This document shows positions 8,028-17,505 of a stretch of 64,000 nucleotides of DNA, piece by piece. The notes beneath the pieces are model-generated. The model was given only the letters and a program-made list of their open reading frames with translations. It was not told where the DNA came from and did no database searches. Source of the stretch: Piscinibacter gummiphilus (lineage in GTDB: Bacteria; Pseudomonadota; Gammaproteobacteria; Burkholderiales; Burkholderiaceae_C); NCBI RefSeq assembly GCF_032681285.1, contig NZ_CP136336.1:3521001-3585000 (forward strand). The letters run 5' to 3'. The position numbers were made by a program, and so were the translations under genes. How positions within the stretch are numbered: the first letter of the stretch is position 1; each line of letters begins with the position of its first letter.

Positions 8028-9137
8028 TCAAGCGAACTCGTCCCACGCCTCTTCGAACGACTTGGCGCCAGGCTTCGGCGCTTCCGGCAGGCGCATGCCG
8101 CTGGAGCGCACGCCCTCGGCGGCGTCGAGCTGGTCATCGCTGGCCACCGGGTCTGCGGCCGGGGCGTCGGCGTTCGGCGTTTCGTCTTCGCCGGAGGCCT
8201 TGTAGGCGGCGATGAGCTTGATCACCTCGTCGGCGCTGCCGGTCTTGGTGATGCGCTCGGCTTCCGCCTTCTCGGCTTCGGGCAGGCCCGCCACGTAGGT
8301 GGCGAAGCCCTGGCTCGCTGCGACGTCGTTGAAGTCGGGGTGAGCGCTGTGCACCTTCTCGAAGTGCGCTTGCGCGTCGCGGTCGCTGATGTGGGCAATG
8401 ATCTCGTCGACCGCTCCGCTCAGCTCGCCGACCTTGCTGGACACAGAGTCCTCGGCGGCCTTGGAGGCCTTGGCGCCGGCGATCATCTCGATGAAGTTGA
8501 CGAAGTCCTCGCCGAAGTCCTCGGCCAGGCGGGCCTTGGCCTGCTCGGGCGTGATCTCGCCCGACTCGACCTGCTCGGCCAACTCCGACACCTCGGCGGC
8601 GGCTTCAGCCACATCGGGGGCGCCGGCGGCTTCGGCCGCATCGACAGCGTCGGCGTCAGGCTCGTCAGCGGCAGACTCATCGGCGGCGGCGTCTTCTGCG
8701 ACAGGGGCTGCCTCTTCGGCGGCCGGCTCCGCGGCAGGCTTGGCGCCGCCGGCGAGCTGGCGCTCCATGGCCTTCAGCCGACCTTCCCAGCTCTTGAGGC
8801 GCTGCGTCTCCTTGGCGATCTGCTCTGCCGTCATCGACTCAGGCTCTTCGGTCACCGTGCTGGCGCCGTCTTCGCGCGGCTCATCGGCAGGCGCTGCAGG
8901 CTCGCCAGCGCCGCCCTCGCCCTGTGTCTCGCTGCCGACCTCGGGGTCGACGGCGGGCTCAGCGGCGGCTTCGGCTGGGGCAGCGCCCTCGCCTTCCGCA
9001 GCCTCGTCAGCCGGCGCATCGGCGGTGATGCCGAAGGCTTCGTCTTCGCTCGGCTCGGCAGCGACGGGCGCGTCCTCGTTGAAAGCGTCCGCGTAGGCGG
9101 CCTGGTCGTTTTGCAGTTGCTCGTCGGTGGTCTTCAT
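8028..9137 (-). CDS. Capsid scaffolding protein
   Basis: 369 residues, extremely acidic and rich in Ala, Glu and Asp in the first two thirds, with coiled-coil stretches around 'LAEQVESGEITPEQAKARLAEDFGEDF' and a mixed-charge C-terminus. Composition, length and position between portal and major capsid protein are those of podovirus scaffolds, which are removed from the finished head. Ribosome site AAAGG before the ATG at 9137. Confidence 0.85.
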   Translation of the reverse strand: MKTTDEQLQNDQAAYADAFNEDAPVAAEPSEDEAFGITADAPADEAAEGEGAAPAEAAAEPAVDPEVGSETQGEGGAGEPAAPADEPREDGASTVTEEPESMTAEQIAKETQRLKSWEGRLKAMERQLAGGAKPAAEPAAEEAAPVAEDAAADESAADEPDADAVDAAEAAGAPDVAEAAAEVSELAEQVESGEITPEQAKARLAEDFGEDFVNFIEMIAGAKASKAAEDSVSSKVGELSGAVDEIIAHISDRDAQAHFEKVHSAHPDFNDVAASQGFATYVAGLPEAEKAEAERITKTGSADEVIKLIAAYKASGEDETPNADAPAADPVASDDQLDAAEGVRSSGMRLPEAPKPGAKSFEEAWDEFA

Positions 9138-9213
9138 GTGTGCCTTTCGGTGGGCTTCCTTGCCGGTCGCCCGGCTCTAACTGTCCTGGCAAGCCAGGGG
9201 TCAAAGATTCGTT

Positions 9214-9456
9214 TCAGAGGGTCAGCGCCTGGCCATTCAGCAGGGCGTGGCGCAGCGAGACCAGCAGCGCTCGCTGGCCCTGCACGCGGTGCAGCTGCTC
9301 GAGGTTGGCGACGCCATCGAAGGCCTCGACCGTCTTCTCCTCGAGGGCGTCGAGCGCCTCCAGCACCACCTTGTGCATCGGCGTGCCGATGAACTCGTGG
9401 AGCACCTTGCTCAGGCTTTCCAGGTCGCGCTGGAGTGACAGCGAGTCGCGCGCCAT
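9214..9456 (-). CDS. Small helical protein next to the portal, unknown
   Basis: 80 residues, almost wholly alpha-helical and Leu-rich. Its ATG overlaps the portal stop (TGATG), so it is coupled to portal translation. It may assist head assembly, but no family is recognised. Confidence 0.65.
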   Translation of the reverse strand: MARDSLSLQRDLESLSKVLHEFIGTPMHKVVLEALDALEEKTVEAFDGVANLEQLHRVQGQRALLVSLRHALLNGQALTL

Positions 9457-11804
9457 CAGTCGATCTCAGCCGTCGTCAGGCCCTGGTGCATGCCGGCCTG
9501 GCCGGTGGGCACGTCGATGTCAGCGGCCGGCAGTCGCACGATGGCCTCCTGCGTGTTCGGCTGGTCGACGCTCGTGTCGTTGCCACCAGCGCGCGGCTGG
9601 ACGGCGAAGCTCGCGCCCTTGTTGAGCACCTGGTGCGTGCCCTGCGTGGCCTGCACCGGCGGGCCGTTGAGCTGGGCGATCGACGGGTCGGGCGTGGCGT
9701 CCTTGAAGCCGGCGCTCTGCAGAACCTCGTCGCCGGCCGGGGCCACGAACGGCGTCGCCGTGGCCGTGCCGCCAGCCTGCAGCGCGCTGAAGATGGAGGC
9801 GACCTTGGTCTCGACCGTCTTGGCGATGATCAGCTCGATGTTGGCGAGCATCTCCTGCGACTTGGTCTTCGCCACCTCGGCATCGGCCAGCAGCTTGGCG
9901 ACCTTGCCCTTGGCTTCCTCGAGCTGCAGCTGCGTGATCTGCGCCTGCAGCTCGCGCTGCTTCTTGGCCTCGTCGCTGTCCTGCTCGGCGCGCATCTCGT
10001 CTTCGGTCTTGACGATGTCGCTCATCTCGTTCGCCTCGGCGCGCAGGATGTTGAGCTTGTGCCGCTTGATGTACGGCATGTCGAACTCGTTGGCCGTGAG
10101 CTGAGCGAACTCGTTGAGCTGGCGCGTGCGGACTTCCTTGGCCACCAGGCTCGCGGTGCCCTTCGCCTTGACGTCGAAGTCGCCCTTGATGCTGTCGTCC
10201 GGGTTGAACTGCATGTTCCAGAAGTACATGCCCCGGATGAAGCTGCTGGTGACGCCGTCGTCCCAGCTGCCGATCAGATCCTTGATCACGATGTTGACGT
10301 TGCCGATCAACATCGACATGCCTGCCGCCGTGCCGGCCGCGCCGCTGGTCGCGTTCTCGCCACTCATGTAGCGCGGGATCGCCGTGACCTCGTCGGCGTT
10401 GTTCTCGAACATCGCGGCCATCTTGCCGAGGTCGCCCAGGCGGCTCTCGAGCGTGATGGCGCGCACCGCCTGCTGACCTGGCGCCGTGTTGTTGCGCAGC
10501 CAGATCTTCCACGGGTACATCTCGTCAGCCTTGGCGGTCGTCGCCAGCAAACCAGTGGCCACCTCGAGCATCGGGCCCGCGGTGATCGCGGCGTTATCGA
10601 GCATCAGGCGGGTGGCCGCGTTGAGCATGGTCTGGTCGTCGCGCATGATCGACGCCAAGCCCTCGGGGAAGAACGAGCTCTCGTCCTTGTCGAAGTAGTA
10701 GATGTGGTACGGCCAGGTCACGCCGTTGATCGGCTGCAGCACGCACTTGATGACCTCGCCGTTCGGGAGCATCCACACGTTGCTGAAGAAGCTCTCGTGG
10801 ATGCGGTCCTCGGGCACCTCGACGCCGGCGTTGCGCAGGTCTTCGCCATCGAGCCAGCCCCAGCGCTCGAGCACGTCGTAGCGGCCATTCAGCACGGCCT
10901 GCGTCGACGTGCGCTCGCCGATCTGGCGCAGCTCGTTCTCGTAGTCCTTGAGGATGGAGTTGCCATCCTTGTAGGCGCGGATGTAGTTCACGATCCGCTC
11001 TTTGTTGAACGACTTGCGCTGCGCGAGCGACGCCATCTCGTGGCGCGTCATCGAGTGCAGCTCGTAGGTGAAGCGGCACTGGTTCAGCTCAGTGGCGCCC
11101 GCCATGTCGGGGTAGAAGCGCCACAGCGGCACGTAGTCGACGAACGGGACCACGTAGCTCTCGTTCTGGGCAACCCACTTGCCGTTCGGGCCCTTGACGA
11201 ACCTGGTGCGCACCTTGCGCTCGACTAGCGGGCCCTTGACGATGCCGGTGCCGTACAGGTTGCCCGAGTGGATCGCCTTGATGCACACGGCCTTGTACTT
11301 CGCCTCGGCGAGCTGGTCGTCGACGGTCTTGGACATCGACTTCGCGCGCTCCTTGGCCCACTCGGCGACGGCAGCTTCGAACTGCTTCTTCGTCGGCTTC
11401 TGGCCTTGCGCCATCTGCGTGAGGCGCGAGCGGATCTCGATCAGCTGGTCGCTCGAGAGGCTGGGCTTCGGCGTGGCGTCGATGTTCCAGTTCTTCTCGA
11501 CGCCGGCCGGAAACAGCAGGTCTTGCACCCGGGCGTCGACGGTCTTGACCTTGACGCGCGTCTTGCGCACGAACGACTTGCTGCGGTTGCCGATCTTCTC
11601 GAGCGTTTCGGCGTCGTACTGGCCGCGGTACTGGCGCAGGTCCGCCAGCCACCGCTTCTCGGTCTCGAGGCGGTCGTTCTTCGCCTGGTTGAACTCGCCC
11701 AGCAGCTTGTTGCCGAGCGCATCCATGCCGGGCTCGACGCGAGGCTGCGGCGCCTCGTCGCGCATCGCCGCTTCTGCGGCGGCCACGTACTCGGTGGTGC
11801 TCAC
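9456..11804 (-). CDS. Portal protein
   Basis: 782 residues from a GTG that overlaps the previous stop (GTGA). 'FVRKTRVKVKTVDARVQDLLFPAG' near residue 70, 'WRFYPDMAGATELNQCRF' in the middle and a long coiled-coil C-terminus (roughly 590-690, repeated Glu/Lys/Ala) are typical of large podovirus portals. It forms the dodecameric channel at the unique vertex, working with the terminase. Size and the C-terminal helical barrel support a P22-like rather than a lambda-like portal. Confidence 0.88.
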   Translation of the reverse strand: MSTTEYVAAAEAAMRDEAPQPRVEPGMDALGNKLLGEFNQAKNDRLETEKRWLADLRQYRGQYDAETLEKIGNRSKSFVRKTRVKVKTVDARVQDLLFPAGVEKNWNIDATPKPSLSSDQLIEIRSRLTQMAQGQKPTKKQFEAAVAEWAKERAKSMSKTVDDQLAEAKYKAVCIKAIHSGNLYGTGIVKGPLVERKVRTRFVKGPNGKWVAQNESYVVPFVDYVPLWRFYPDMAGATELNQCRFTYELHSMTRHEMASLAQRKSFNKERIVNYIRAYKDGNSILKDYENELRQIGERTSTQAVLNGRYDVLERWGWLDGEDLRNAGVEVPEDRIHESFFSNVWMLPNGEVIKCVLQPINGVTWPYHIYYFDKDESSFFPEGLASIMRDDQTMLNAATRLMLDNAAITAGPMLEVATGLLATTAKADEMYPWKIWLRNNTAPGQQAVRAITLESRLGDLGKMAAMFENNADEVTAIPRYMSGENATSGAAGTAAGMSMLIGNVNIVIKDLIGSWDDGVTSSFIRGMYFWNMQFNPDDSIKGDFDVKAKGTASLVAKEVRTRQLNEFAQLTANEFDMPYIKRHKLNILRAEANEMSDIVKTEDEMRAEQDSDEAKKQRELQAQITQLQLEEAKGKVAKLLADAEVAKTKSQEMLANIELIIAKTVETKVASIFSALQAGGTATATPFVAPAGDEVLQSAGFKDATPDPSIAQLNGPPVQATQGTHQVLNKGASFAVQPRAGGNDTSVDQPNTQEAIVRLPAADIDVPTGQAGMHQGLTTAEID

Positions 11805-11968
11805 GCCTTGCCGGCCTTCTCTTGCGATTCGAGCTCGGTGTGGGCGGCGGCGTACTCGCCGGCCACGTCGGCCTTCAGCTGCGCCTTCTCGACCTCGACC
11901 TTGTCGCCGGCGGGCTGATCCTTGTCAGCACCATCCAGCCAGGCCTCTTCGTAGTGGGTGTCCTGCAT
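11801..11968 (-). CDS. 55-residue protein between portal and gene 11978
   Basis: ATG at 11968 preceded by a very strong GAGGAGGAGC ribosome site; the stop overlaps the portal GTG start. Acidic, ending in a helix (VEVEKAQLKADVAGEYAAAH). It is short, but coupling on one side and ribosome site on the other make it convincing. Function unknown. Confidence 0.7.
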   Translation of the reverse strand: MQDTHYEEAWLDGADKDQPAGDKVEVEKAQLKADVAGEYAAAHTELESQEKAGKA

Positions 11969-11977
11969 CGCTCCTCC

Positions 11978-12556
11978 TCAGGCCCCAAGGCCAAGACGAC
12001 GGCCGAGCTCGCTGGTGTCGTCGACCTCTTCGGTCTTGTTGGGCGTGGTCGTTGGCGAATTGCCGAACCAGGCATCGCGGTACTCGTCACCGGCTGCTTG
12101 GCCGCTGGTGTTGTTGGCAAGCAGGTTGATCGGTCCCGACGTCGTGGGCGACGCGTCGCTGTTGGCGTCGTTCCAGGCGCCGGCGAATTCGCTCTGATTC
12201 GCGACCGCCTGCTCCGGTGTCACGACGGCCGGTGCGCCCAGCGAGATCTGGTTGCCGCGGCTGTGGCGACGCGAGCCACGCACGCCCACCTCGGACACAG
12301 GGGTCTCGACGAACGGCTCGGCATCGGGCGGCGCCAGGCCGACACCCTGCGCTGCGTTGTGGTCGTTCTGGCGCGCAGCGTCATCGAGCGGGTCGTTCTT
12401 GTCGACCATGTCGTTGACCTTCTTCGACAGCGGGTCGCCGAGGTCGGCCAGGCCCTGCGTGCCGCCGCGCAACGGATTCAGCGTGTTGAGGATGCCCTGG
12501 CCGCCAGAACTGGAGCCGACAACCTTCTTCGCGAGATTGCTAAGACTGAACCCCAT
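11978..12556 (-). CDS. Virion-locus protein between terminase and portal, unknown
   Basis: 192 residues, Asn/Asp/Gly-rich and probably largely disordered, with 'MGFSLSNLAKKVVGS' at the N-terminus. Its position between the large terminase and portal suggests a structural or ejection role. No motif was recognised. Confidence 0.6.
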   Translation of the reverse strand: MGFSLSNLAKKVVGSSSGGQGILNTLNPLRGGTQGLADLGDPLSKKVNDMVDKNDPLDDAARQNDHNAAQGVGLAPPDAEPFVETPVSEVGVRGSRRHSRGNQISLGAPAVVTPEQAVANQSEFAGAWNDANSDASPTTSGPINLLANNTSGQAAGDEYRDAWFGNSPTTTPNKTEEVDDTSELGRRLGLGA

Positions 12557-12568
12557 CTTCGATTTCCT

Positions 12569-14101
12569 TCAGTAGCCGGCCGCGCTGGCCGGTGCGGTCG
12601 AGCCGCCACGGCCTGCGCCGCTGGTTGAGACCCGGTACTCGACCGGCTCCGCGAATGTCAGGGCCAGCGCGTCGCCGCCGTCAGGCGAGCGGATGCCGCG
12701 CTTGGCCATCTTTTCCTTCTTCTCGAGCAGCTTTCGCCCGTTGCTCGAGACGTCCGCCATCGGCGCGCTGATGTCGCTGATGAGCGAGGCGTCGTTCGGG
12801 ATGCGGCACGGCGCATCGCACAGCCAGTCCTTGAGCGACCACCACATCTCGGCGCGGCGGTTCTCGAAGGTCTCGGGGTCGCGTGCGCGCTCGGCGTTGT
12901 TGATGCCGATCACCGGGAAGTTCAGCTCCCGCATGCGGCTCACGATGCCGGCGCCCAGGCCGGTCTTGTCGATGAACATCGCGTCCGGCTGCATGTCGCG
13001 CCAGTACTCCGCGAGCTTGCCGACGATCTGCATCGTCTCCAGGCCCTTGTGGTACTCGACGCGGAAGCACACGCGGCCGCGACGGAATGCGATGGCCGTG
13101 CGGTCGGGGTCGTTCTCGCCGTCGCCAGCCGGGTCCACACCGATCACGAGCGGCGCATTCAGATCCAGGTACTTGCTGTTGACCGCGGCCATCACACGGG
13201 CCGGGCTGATCAGCGGGTTGGTGGTGCTGCTCTGGAAAGCAAGCGCCGGGGTGGCCGGGTACTCCTGGTCGAACAGCCAGGCGAAGCCCTCGCCGTAGCT
13301 GGCGATCTTGTTGGCCCGCCACTGCATCTGCTGCATGCTCAGCCCGAAGGCCTGCATGTAGAGCACGTCCTCGTCGGTCAGCTCGAGGTTCGGCTTGACC
13401 GTCGCCTGGTACTCGTCCTGCCAGAACCAGGGCACGAAGATGGCGATGTATTCGCTCTTGCCCGCCTCGGCGTCCTGCCACATCAGGTGGAAGGCGTTGC
13501 CCAGGCCGTTGGCCGTGCTCTCGAGGATGATCTCGGTGCCGACGCCATCGACGCCGTCAGGGATCGTGTTGCCCAGGCCGGCCAGGTGGGTCTGCGCGTT
13601 GGCCCAGAAGCCGAACTCAGACCCGTGCAGCAGCTGCGCCGTGTTCGAACGGCCGACGTCCTTGCTGCCGGCCGTGGCCAGCTTGTAGCCGCTGTCGAGG
13701 CCGCCGAAGACCAGCTCCTGCGCGTTCGAGTACTTGGTGCTCGGCGCCAGGATGTTGTTGTCCTGGTAGCGCTTGACCATCGAGAACAGGTTGCTCGTGG
13801 CCTTGTCCTCGTGCGCCACGATGAACGCCCGGCGGCCGGTGCGCGTGCTGGTCTGGTGGTAGAAGCGCTCGCCGATGTACGTCGAGATGCCCTGCTGGCG
13901 ACCCTTGAGGATCAGCGCTCGGATGTAGCCCAGGCGCTCGCGCTGCTCCTCCAGCTGGTTGTGCACATGGATCTGTGCCTTGTTGAAGATGAACGGGACA
14001 AGCCGGCCACGCTTGTCGAGGATCTTGGCGCAGTGCGCTGCATGAACCTCCAGGCTCTCGACGACGCGACGGAGAGCGGCCTCTTTCGCCTGGCTATCCA
14101 C
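12569..14101 (-). CDS. terL: Terminase large subunit
   Basis: 510 residues from a GTG overlapping the small-subunit stop. The ATPase domain shows a Walker A-like K-GRQQGIST (66-74) and Walker B 'TEIILEST' (189-196, catalytic Glu194). The nuclease domain shows the acidic residues Asp323 in 'VIGVDPAGDG', Asp378 in 'MFIDKTG' and a late Asp in 'DGGDALALTFA'. It cuts concatemeric phage DNA and drives it into the prohead through the portal. Confidence 0.93.
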   Translation of the reverse strand: MDSQAKEAALRRVVESLEVHAAHCAKILDKRGRLVPFIFNKAQIHVHNQLEEQRERLGYIRALILKGRQQGISTYIGERFYHQTSTRTGRRAFIVAHEDKATSNLFSMVKRYQDNNILAPSTKYSNAQELVFGGLDSGYKLATAGSKDVGRSNTAQLLHGSEFGFWANAQTHLAGLGNTIPDGVDGVGTEIILESTANGLGNAFHLMWQDAEAGKSEYIAIFVPWFWQDEYQATVKPNLELTDEDVLYMQAFGLSMQQMQWRANKIASYGEGFAWLFDQEYPATPALAFQSSTTNPLISPARVMAAVNSKYLDLNAPLVIGVDPAGDGENDPDRTAIAFRRGRVCFRVEYHKGLETMQIVGKLAEYWRDMQPDAMFIDKTGLGAGIVSRMRELNFPVIGINNAERARDPETFENRRAEMWWSLKDWLCDAPCRIPNDASLISDISAPMADVSSNGRKLLEKKEKMAKRGIRSPDGGDALALTFAEPVEYRVSTSGAGRGGSTAPASAAGY

Positions 14102-14729
14102 CCTTCGCGATCTTGGCCAGCAGCTTGTCCACTTCGCTGCCGCCGCCGTTGTCGTCGTCGATGCCGAACGCCTTGCGCTCCATGTTCACGAGCTTCTCCA
14201 GCATGTCGGTCAGCTCCTTGGCGCTCTTGATGTTGCTGGGTAGGCTCAGCACCTTCTCGAGCAGCTCGGCCATCCTGGCGGCGCGCTTCTCACCGCCCTG
14301 GTCGTTCGGGTCGTCGACCGGCTGGTGCACGACGGCGAACAGCTTGCCGATCAGGCTCTTGCCATCAGCGTCGACAGCAGTCTCGAGCTGGTCGAGCAGC
14401 GCCTGGAAGAGCTTGCGCGTCCGCTTGATGTCGGAGCGGTGCTCCATGCGGATCTGGTACTGCAGCTCGGCATTGGCCTCAACGACCTCTTGCTCGGTCA
14501 CCTTGGTATCCGTGGATACTTCCCTGGATACCGCAGCCTTGGATACCTTGGCTTCCGCCTTGGCAACGATCTGAGCCTTCAGGTCGCGAGCCCAGCCATC
14601 CCGCTTGGCGCGCTTGTTGATCGCGCCGTGGGTGATGCCGTGCTCTTCGCCGATCTGGCGCAGCGGCTTGATGCCCGCGCGGTAGTCGGCTTCGATCTGG
14701 GCCCAGTTGGGCTCACGCTTCTCGGTCAC
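14094..14729 (-). CDS. terS: Terminase small subunit
   Basis: 211 residues. The GTG at 14729 is preferred to a longer open frame because it overlaps the upstream stop (GTGA) and follows an AAGGA site. The N-terminal helix-turn-helix 'YRAGIKPLRQIGEEHGITHGAINKRAKRDGW' (about 12-45) matches small terminase DNA-binding domains. Long helices follow for oligomerisation. It recognises the packaging site and loads TerL. Confidence 0.88.
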   Translation of the reverse strand: MTEKREPNWAQIEADYRAGIKPLRQIGEEHGITHGAINKRAKRDGWARDLKAQIVAKAEAKVSKAAVSREVSTDTKVTEQEVVEANAELQYQIRMEHRSDIKRTRKLFQALLDQLETAVDADGKSLIGKLFAVVHQPVDDPNDQGGEKRAARMAELLEKVLSLPSNIKSAKELTDMLEKLVNMERKAFGIDDDNGGGSEVDKLLAKIAKGG

Positions 14730-14908
14730 AGCACATCCTTGCGGCCGTCGATGGTCTCGTCGAACCAGTCGGCGGCACTCTCTCGCGCGGCTGCCATCAG
14801 GCGCCACGACTTGAACTTCTCAGCAACCATCAGGGCGACCGGCACGACGAACAGCGCTGCGGTGACGATGACCTGAATGGAGAACACTGCCTCTGCGAGG
14901 GAGCGCAT
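14726..14908 (-). CDS. Small single-pass membrane protein
   Basis: 60 residues with one hydrophobic segment (about 9-29, VIVTAALFVVPVALMVAEKF) and a charged C-terminus. Coupled to NinX-like (TGATG) and terS (GTGA). It could be a second lysis or spanin-type component, but no family pattern proves it. Confidence 0.6.
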   Translation of the reverse strand: MRSLAEAVFSIQVIVTAALFVVPVALMVAEKFKSWRLMAAARESAADWFDETIDGRKDVL

Positions 14909-15303
14909 CAGAGCTCCACCTCTTCGCCGAGCTTGCTCGCCACGAAGGCGCGCATGGCAGCGATGAGGGGTGTCCGCCCGTACTGCGGCGAGCCAATGCC
15001 CGCCGTCTTGATCGATAAGGCTTCGCTGGTCGCGCCCCAGTCGAAGGGGTGAGGGTGTCGCGGCTCTCGCAGACCGATGCGCTCGCGCTCAATGATCGGG
15101 CCGGCATGCGCCCAGTCGGTCGATGGCTGGAAGCGCCAGCCGTTGACGAGCGTCGCCGGCCGATTCCAGTCTGTGATCTCGACGATGTCCGGCTCGCACA
15201 TGCGGGCCCACTTCCACTCGTGGCCAAGCGCCTTGGCGACCGCTGCATCCAGCATCGCGCCCGTCAGATCGGCAACCTTGCACCTGGTGAGCAGCGTGGT
15301 CAT
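14908..15303 (-). CDS. NinX-like protein (DUF2591)
   Basis: 131 residues. 'VADLTGAMLDAAVAKALGHEW' at the N-terminus, then 'FQPSTDWAHAGPIIERERI' and a C-terminal 'IAAMRAFVASKLGEEVEL', form the usual layout of DUF2591/NinX proteins found in many tailed phages. The biochemical role is unknown for the family. Confidence 0.75.
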   Translation of the reverse strand: MTTLLTRCKVADLTGAMLDAAVAKALGHEWKWARMCEPDIVEITDWNRPATLVNGWRFQPSTDWAHAGPIIERERIGLREPRHPHPFDWGATSEALSIKTAGIGSPQYGRTPLIAAMRAFVASKLGEEVEL

Positions 15304-15578
15304 GGCTTCAGCCGCCCCTCGCTGTCGGGCACCACGATCCAGTCGTCGGCCAGCTCGTCGTCCACGTCGGGGTCGAGCAGCACGCCGCTCCAGGCGCCCA
15401 TGAACACGCGCACGGCGTCACCGCCTTCGGTGCGTGCGGTCATGAGGGCGTAGGGCTCGAAGCCCTCCCCCATGATCAGCGCACCCTCGACGCGACCGAC
15501 CGGCTCGCTCACGCTCTGGCTGACCCGGCGCACGATGGCGCCGCCGCGCATGGCGGCTACTGCGTCTGCCCAGTTCAT
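15300..15578 (-). CDS. Small phage protein resembling DUF2829/'MRGG' family
   Basis: 92 residues, start ATG at 15578 chosen for its ATGA overlap with the upstream stop. 'MNWADAVAAMRGGAIVRRVSQ' and the closing 'DDELADDWIVV' resemble DUF2829-type proteins, like its neighbour at 16114. Function unknown. Confidence 0.65.
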   Translation of the reverse strand: MNWADAVAAMRGGAIVRRVSQSVSEPVGRVEGALIMGEGFEPYALMTARTEGGDAVRVFMGAWSGVLLDPDVDDELADDWIVVPDSEGRLKP

Positions 15579-16114
15579 AGGCCGAGCGCCGCCTTCAGTG
15601 CGAGGTAGGCCTTCGTGCGCCGGCCGGGGGGCACCGGCCCGGCATCGAAGCCCTTGTCGCGCATCGAGCTCATGGAGCGCCTGAGGTCTTCGTCGACCTT
15701 CTTCTGCAGCTCCGGCGGCAGCGTGCTCTTGCCGTAGGAGTGAAAGGTGATGTCGGCCGTGACGTGTTGACCAGGCGACACATCGGGGATGTCGTACATC
15801 ACGCTGGTGTCGATGTTCTCGACGACCAGGCGGCTGCCGTCCCAGTAGCTGCGAACACAGCCGTCGCCACGCGGCGAGCCCGGGTCGACCGTGACGGTGT
15901 AGGCGCCGGCTGCTGTGAGCGCGTCGATCAGCATGCGCTCGCACGGCCGGAGGTTGATCGTCTCGGCAAGGAGGCGATCCAGTTCGGCGCACTTCTGGCG
16001 CGTGAGCTCATCGAAGGCCTTCGCCCGCGGCTTGCCGGCTGGGCGACCCAGTGATGCGGCCTCGGCAGCGGACCAGGTGGCCGGGCCTGCCGCAACAGAT
16101 CCGATCCAGCTCAT
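15575..16114 (-). CDS. Hypothetical late-region protein
   Basis: 179 residues with the ATG at 16114 overlapping the preceding stop by one base. The N-terminus is a helix-rich 'WSAAEAASLGRPAGKPRAKAFDELTRQKCAELDRLLAETI'. The middle part is beta-rich. No family recognised. Confidence 0.6.
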   Translation of the reverse strand: MSWIGSVAAGPATWSAAEAASLGRPAGKPRAKAFDELTRQKCAELDRLLAETINLRPCERMLIDALTAAGAYTVTVDPGSPRGDGCVRSYWDGSRLVVENIDTSVMYDIPDVSPGQHVTADITFHSYGKSTLPPELQKKVDEDLRRSMSSMRDKGFDAGPVPPGRRTKAYLALKAALGL

Positions 16115-16851
16115 CAGCGGCCCCGGTCTTCGGCGCTCTGCTCGGTGCCCGGCGGCGTGTACTTCCAGCGGACGGTCGCCTCCATGCCGCCAGGGCACTC
16201 TTCGGAGGTGAACACCACGCGGTTGCGGTACTCCACTGGGACGGCTGCCTTTGCGTCGCGAGTTGCGGCGGACATCAGATCGGCCACGTTGGGGTTGAGC
16301 CCCTTGTACTTCTGGAAGCCACTGAGCGGGACCGATGGGTCGAAGGCCGGCTGGGCTGCCACCTGGGGCAGCACCATCCAGTCATCGGCCAGCATGTCGG
16401 TCTGGCTGGCGAGCCAGCCGGTGACCGTGCTGCCGTCGGCTGCGTGCATGTTGATGTTGGGCATGCGGGTCACGGTGCCCGTGTCGCCTCGATCGAAGTG
16501 ATCTTGGTTGACGCCGCCCACGAACGACGGGCTGGGGGTGTGCTCGTTCCAGGCGCGGCTGCCGCGCACCATGTACACGAACATGCCCTTGCCGTTCCAG
16601 CCGGCGCGAGCCACGCGGTGGCCGAGCTTCAGGAAGTGGATGGCGTCGCCGAAGGTCAGCGCTTGGCCATCGCCTTCGCAGCGGCGGTAGGCCTGCTCGA
16701 AGACTTCCTTGGGGCTCCAGCTGATGTAGCCGTCGGGGTACTTGACGGCGTAGCCGTCCTGAACCATCGCCTGGGTGTCGGCCGGATGCTTGACGTCGCG
16801 GGTCTGCGGCCAGGCAACGATCTCCTTCGTGCCGATGTACTTGTGCGTCAT
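16114..16851 (-). CDS. DUF2829 domain protein
   Basis: 245 residues. Around residues 65-95 'FGDAIHFLKLGHRVARAGWNGKGMFVYMV' matches the DUF2829 core, and 'LADDWMVLP' closes that domain near residue 160. The N-terminal 'WPQTRD...GYAVKYPDGYISWSPKEVFEQAYR' is a separate short module common beside it in phages. Role unknown. Confidence 0.75.
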   Translation of the reverse strand: MTHKYIGTKEIVAWPQTRDVKHPADTQAMVQDGYAVKYPDGYISWSPKEVFEQAYRRCEGDGQALTFGDAIHFLKLGHRVARAGWNGKGMFVYMVRGSRAWNEHTPSPSFVGGVNQDHFDRGDTGTVTRMPNINMHAADGSTVTGWLASQTDMLADDWMVLPQVAAQPAFDPSVPLSGFQKYKGLNPNVADLMSAATRDAKAAVPVEYRNRVVFTSEECPGGMEATVRWKYTPPGTEQSAEDRGR

Positions 16852-17282
16852 TCGAGTCCGTTCTCGTCGTTGAACTCGGCGAGCGCCTGGAGCGCACGTT
16901 CGCGCTGCTGGCCACGGGCTTGCGCCTGGGCATACGGGTCGCCGCCGAAGAGGCGCACTGCGGAGTACATGGCCCAGGCCTTCACGCGGCCCACACCCTG
17001 CTCCAGCATCGCCTCGTGGAACATCCGGTCTGCGTCAGCCTTCGGCTGGCCCACCACCTGGTAGGCCGCGTCGTGCGCGACGGCTGGCAGCCGGTACTTC
17101 CCCGTGAAGGGGGAGCCGATCAACGACCACAGGAAGCGAGGGATGCTCGCGCCGTCGGTCGTGAACAGCTCAGGAACAACCCAGCGCCGCCCCTTGCTGT
17201 CAGTGAAGACGATCTCGACGAGCGCGGTCATGAACCGGCCATCATCGCTCCACGCAAAGGTGACTGGGTTGCTGAAGGGCAT
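16848..17282 (-). CDS. DUF1353 family protein
   Basis: 144 residues. 'VPELFTTDGASIPRFLWSLIGSPFTGKYRLPAVAHDAAY' is the hallmark of DUF1353, a family commonly found next to phage lysis genes. ATGA overlap with the next gene. The activity of the family is not established. Confidence 0.82.
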   Translation of the reverse strand: MPFSNPVTFAWSDDGRFMTALVEIVFTDSKGRRWVVPELFTTDGASIPRFLWSLIGSPFTGKYRLPAVAHDAAYQVVGQPKADADRMFHEAMLEQGVGRVKAWAMYSAVRLFGGDPYAQAQARGQQRERALQALAEFNDENGLE

Positions 17283-17283
17283 G

Positions 17284-17505
17284 TCAGCCCGGCATCTCGT
17301 CGATGCGCGCCTTCAGCGTTGAGAGGCGGCCGTCGAGGGAGGTACGCGCGTCGTCGAGCTGCTCGACGGTGACGGAGTCTTCGCCGTTGGCGAGAGCTGC
17401 CTGCACCAGCGGGCCCAGCGTGTTGACCACCTGGGTGGCGATGATGGCGGCCTGGTTGGCGTCGTTGATCGCCGTGACGGCGTCGAGGAGGGTGATCTTC
17501 TTCAT
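17284..17505 (-). CDS. Small helical lysis-region protein, unknown
   Basis: 73 residues, two predicted helices, no membrane segment. ATGA-coupled to the lipoprotein gene upstream. Could be a regulator or partner in the lysis cassette, but this is position only. Confidence 0.6.
   Translation of the reverse strand: MKKITLLDAVTAINDANQAAIIATQVVNTLGPLVQAALANGEDSVTVEQLDDARTSLDGRLSTLKARIDEMPG

Noticed and set aside
9435..11228. Plus-strand open frame of 597 codons
   Set aside because: Antisense to the portal gene; composition (His, Arg, Leu, Val repeats) is that of a shadow frame.
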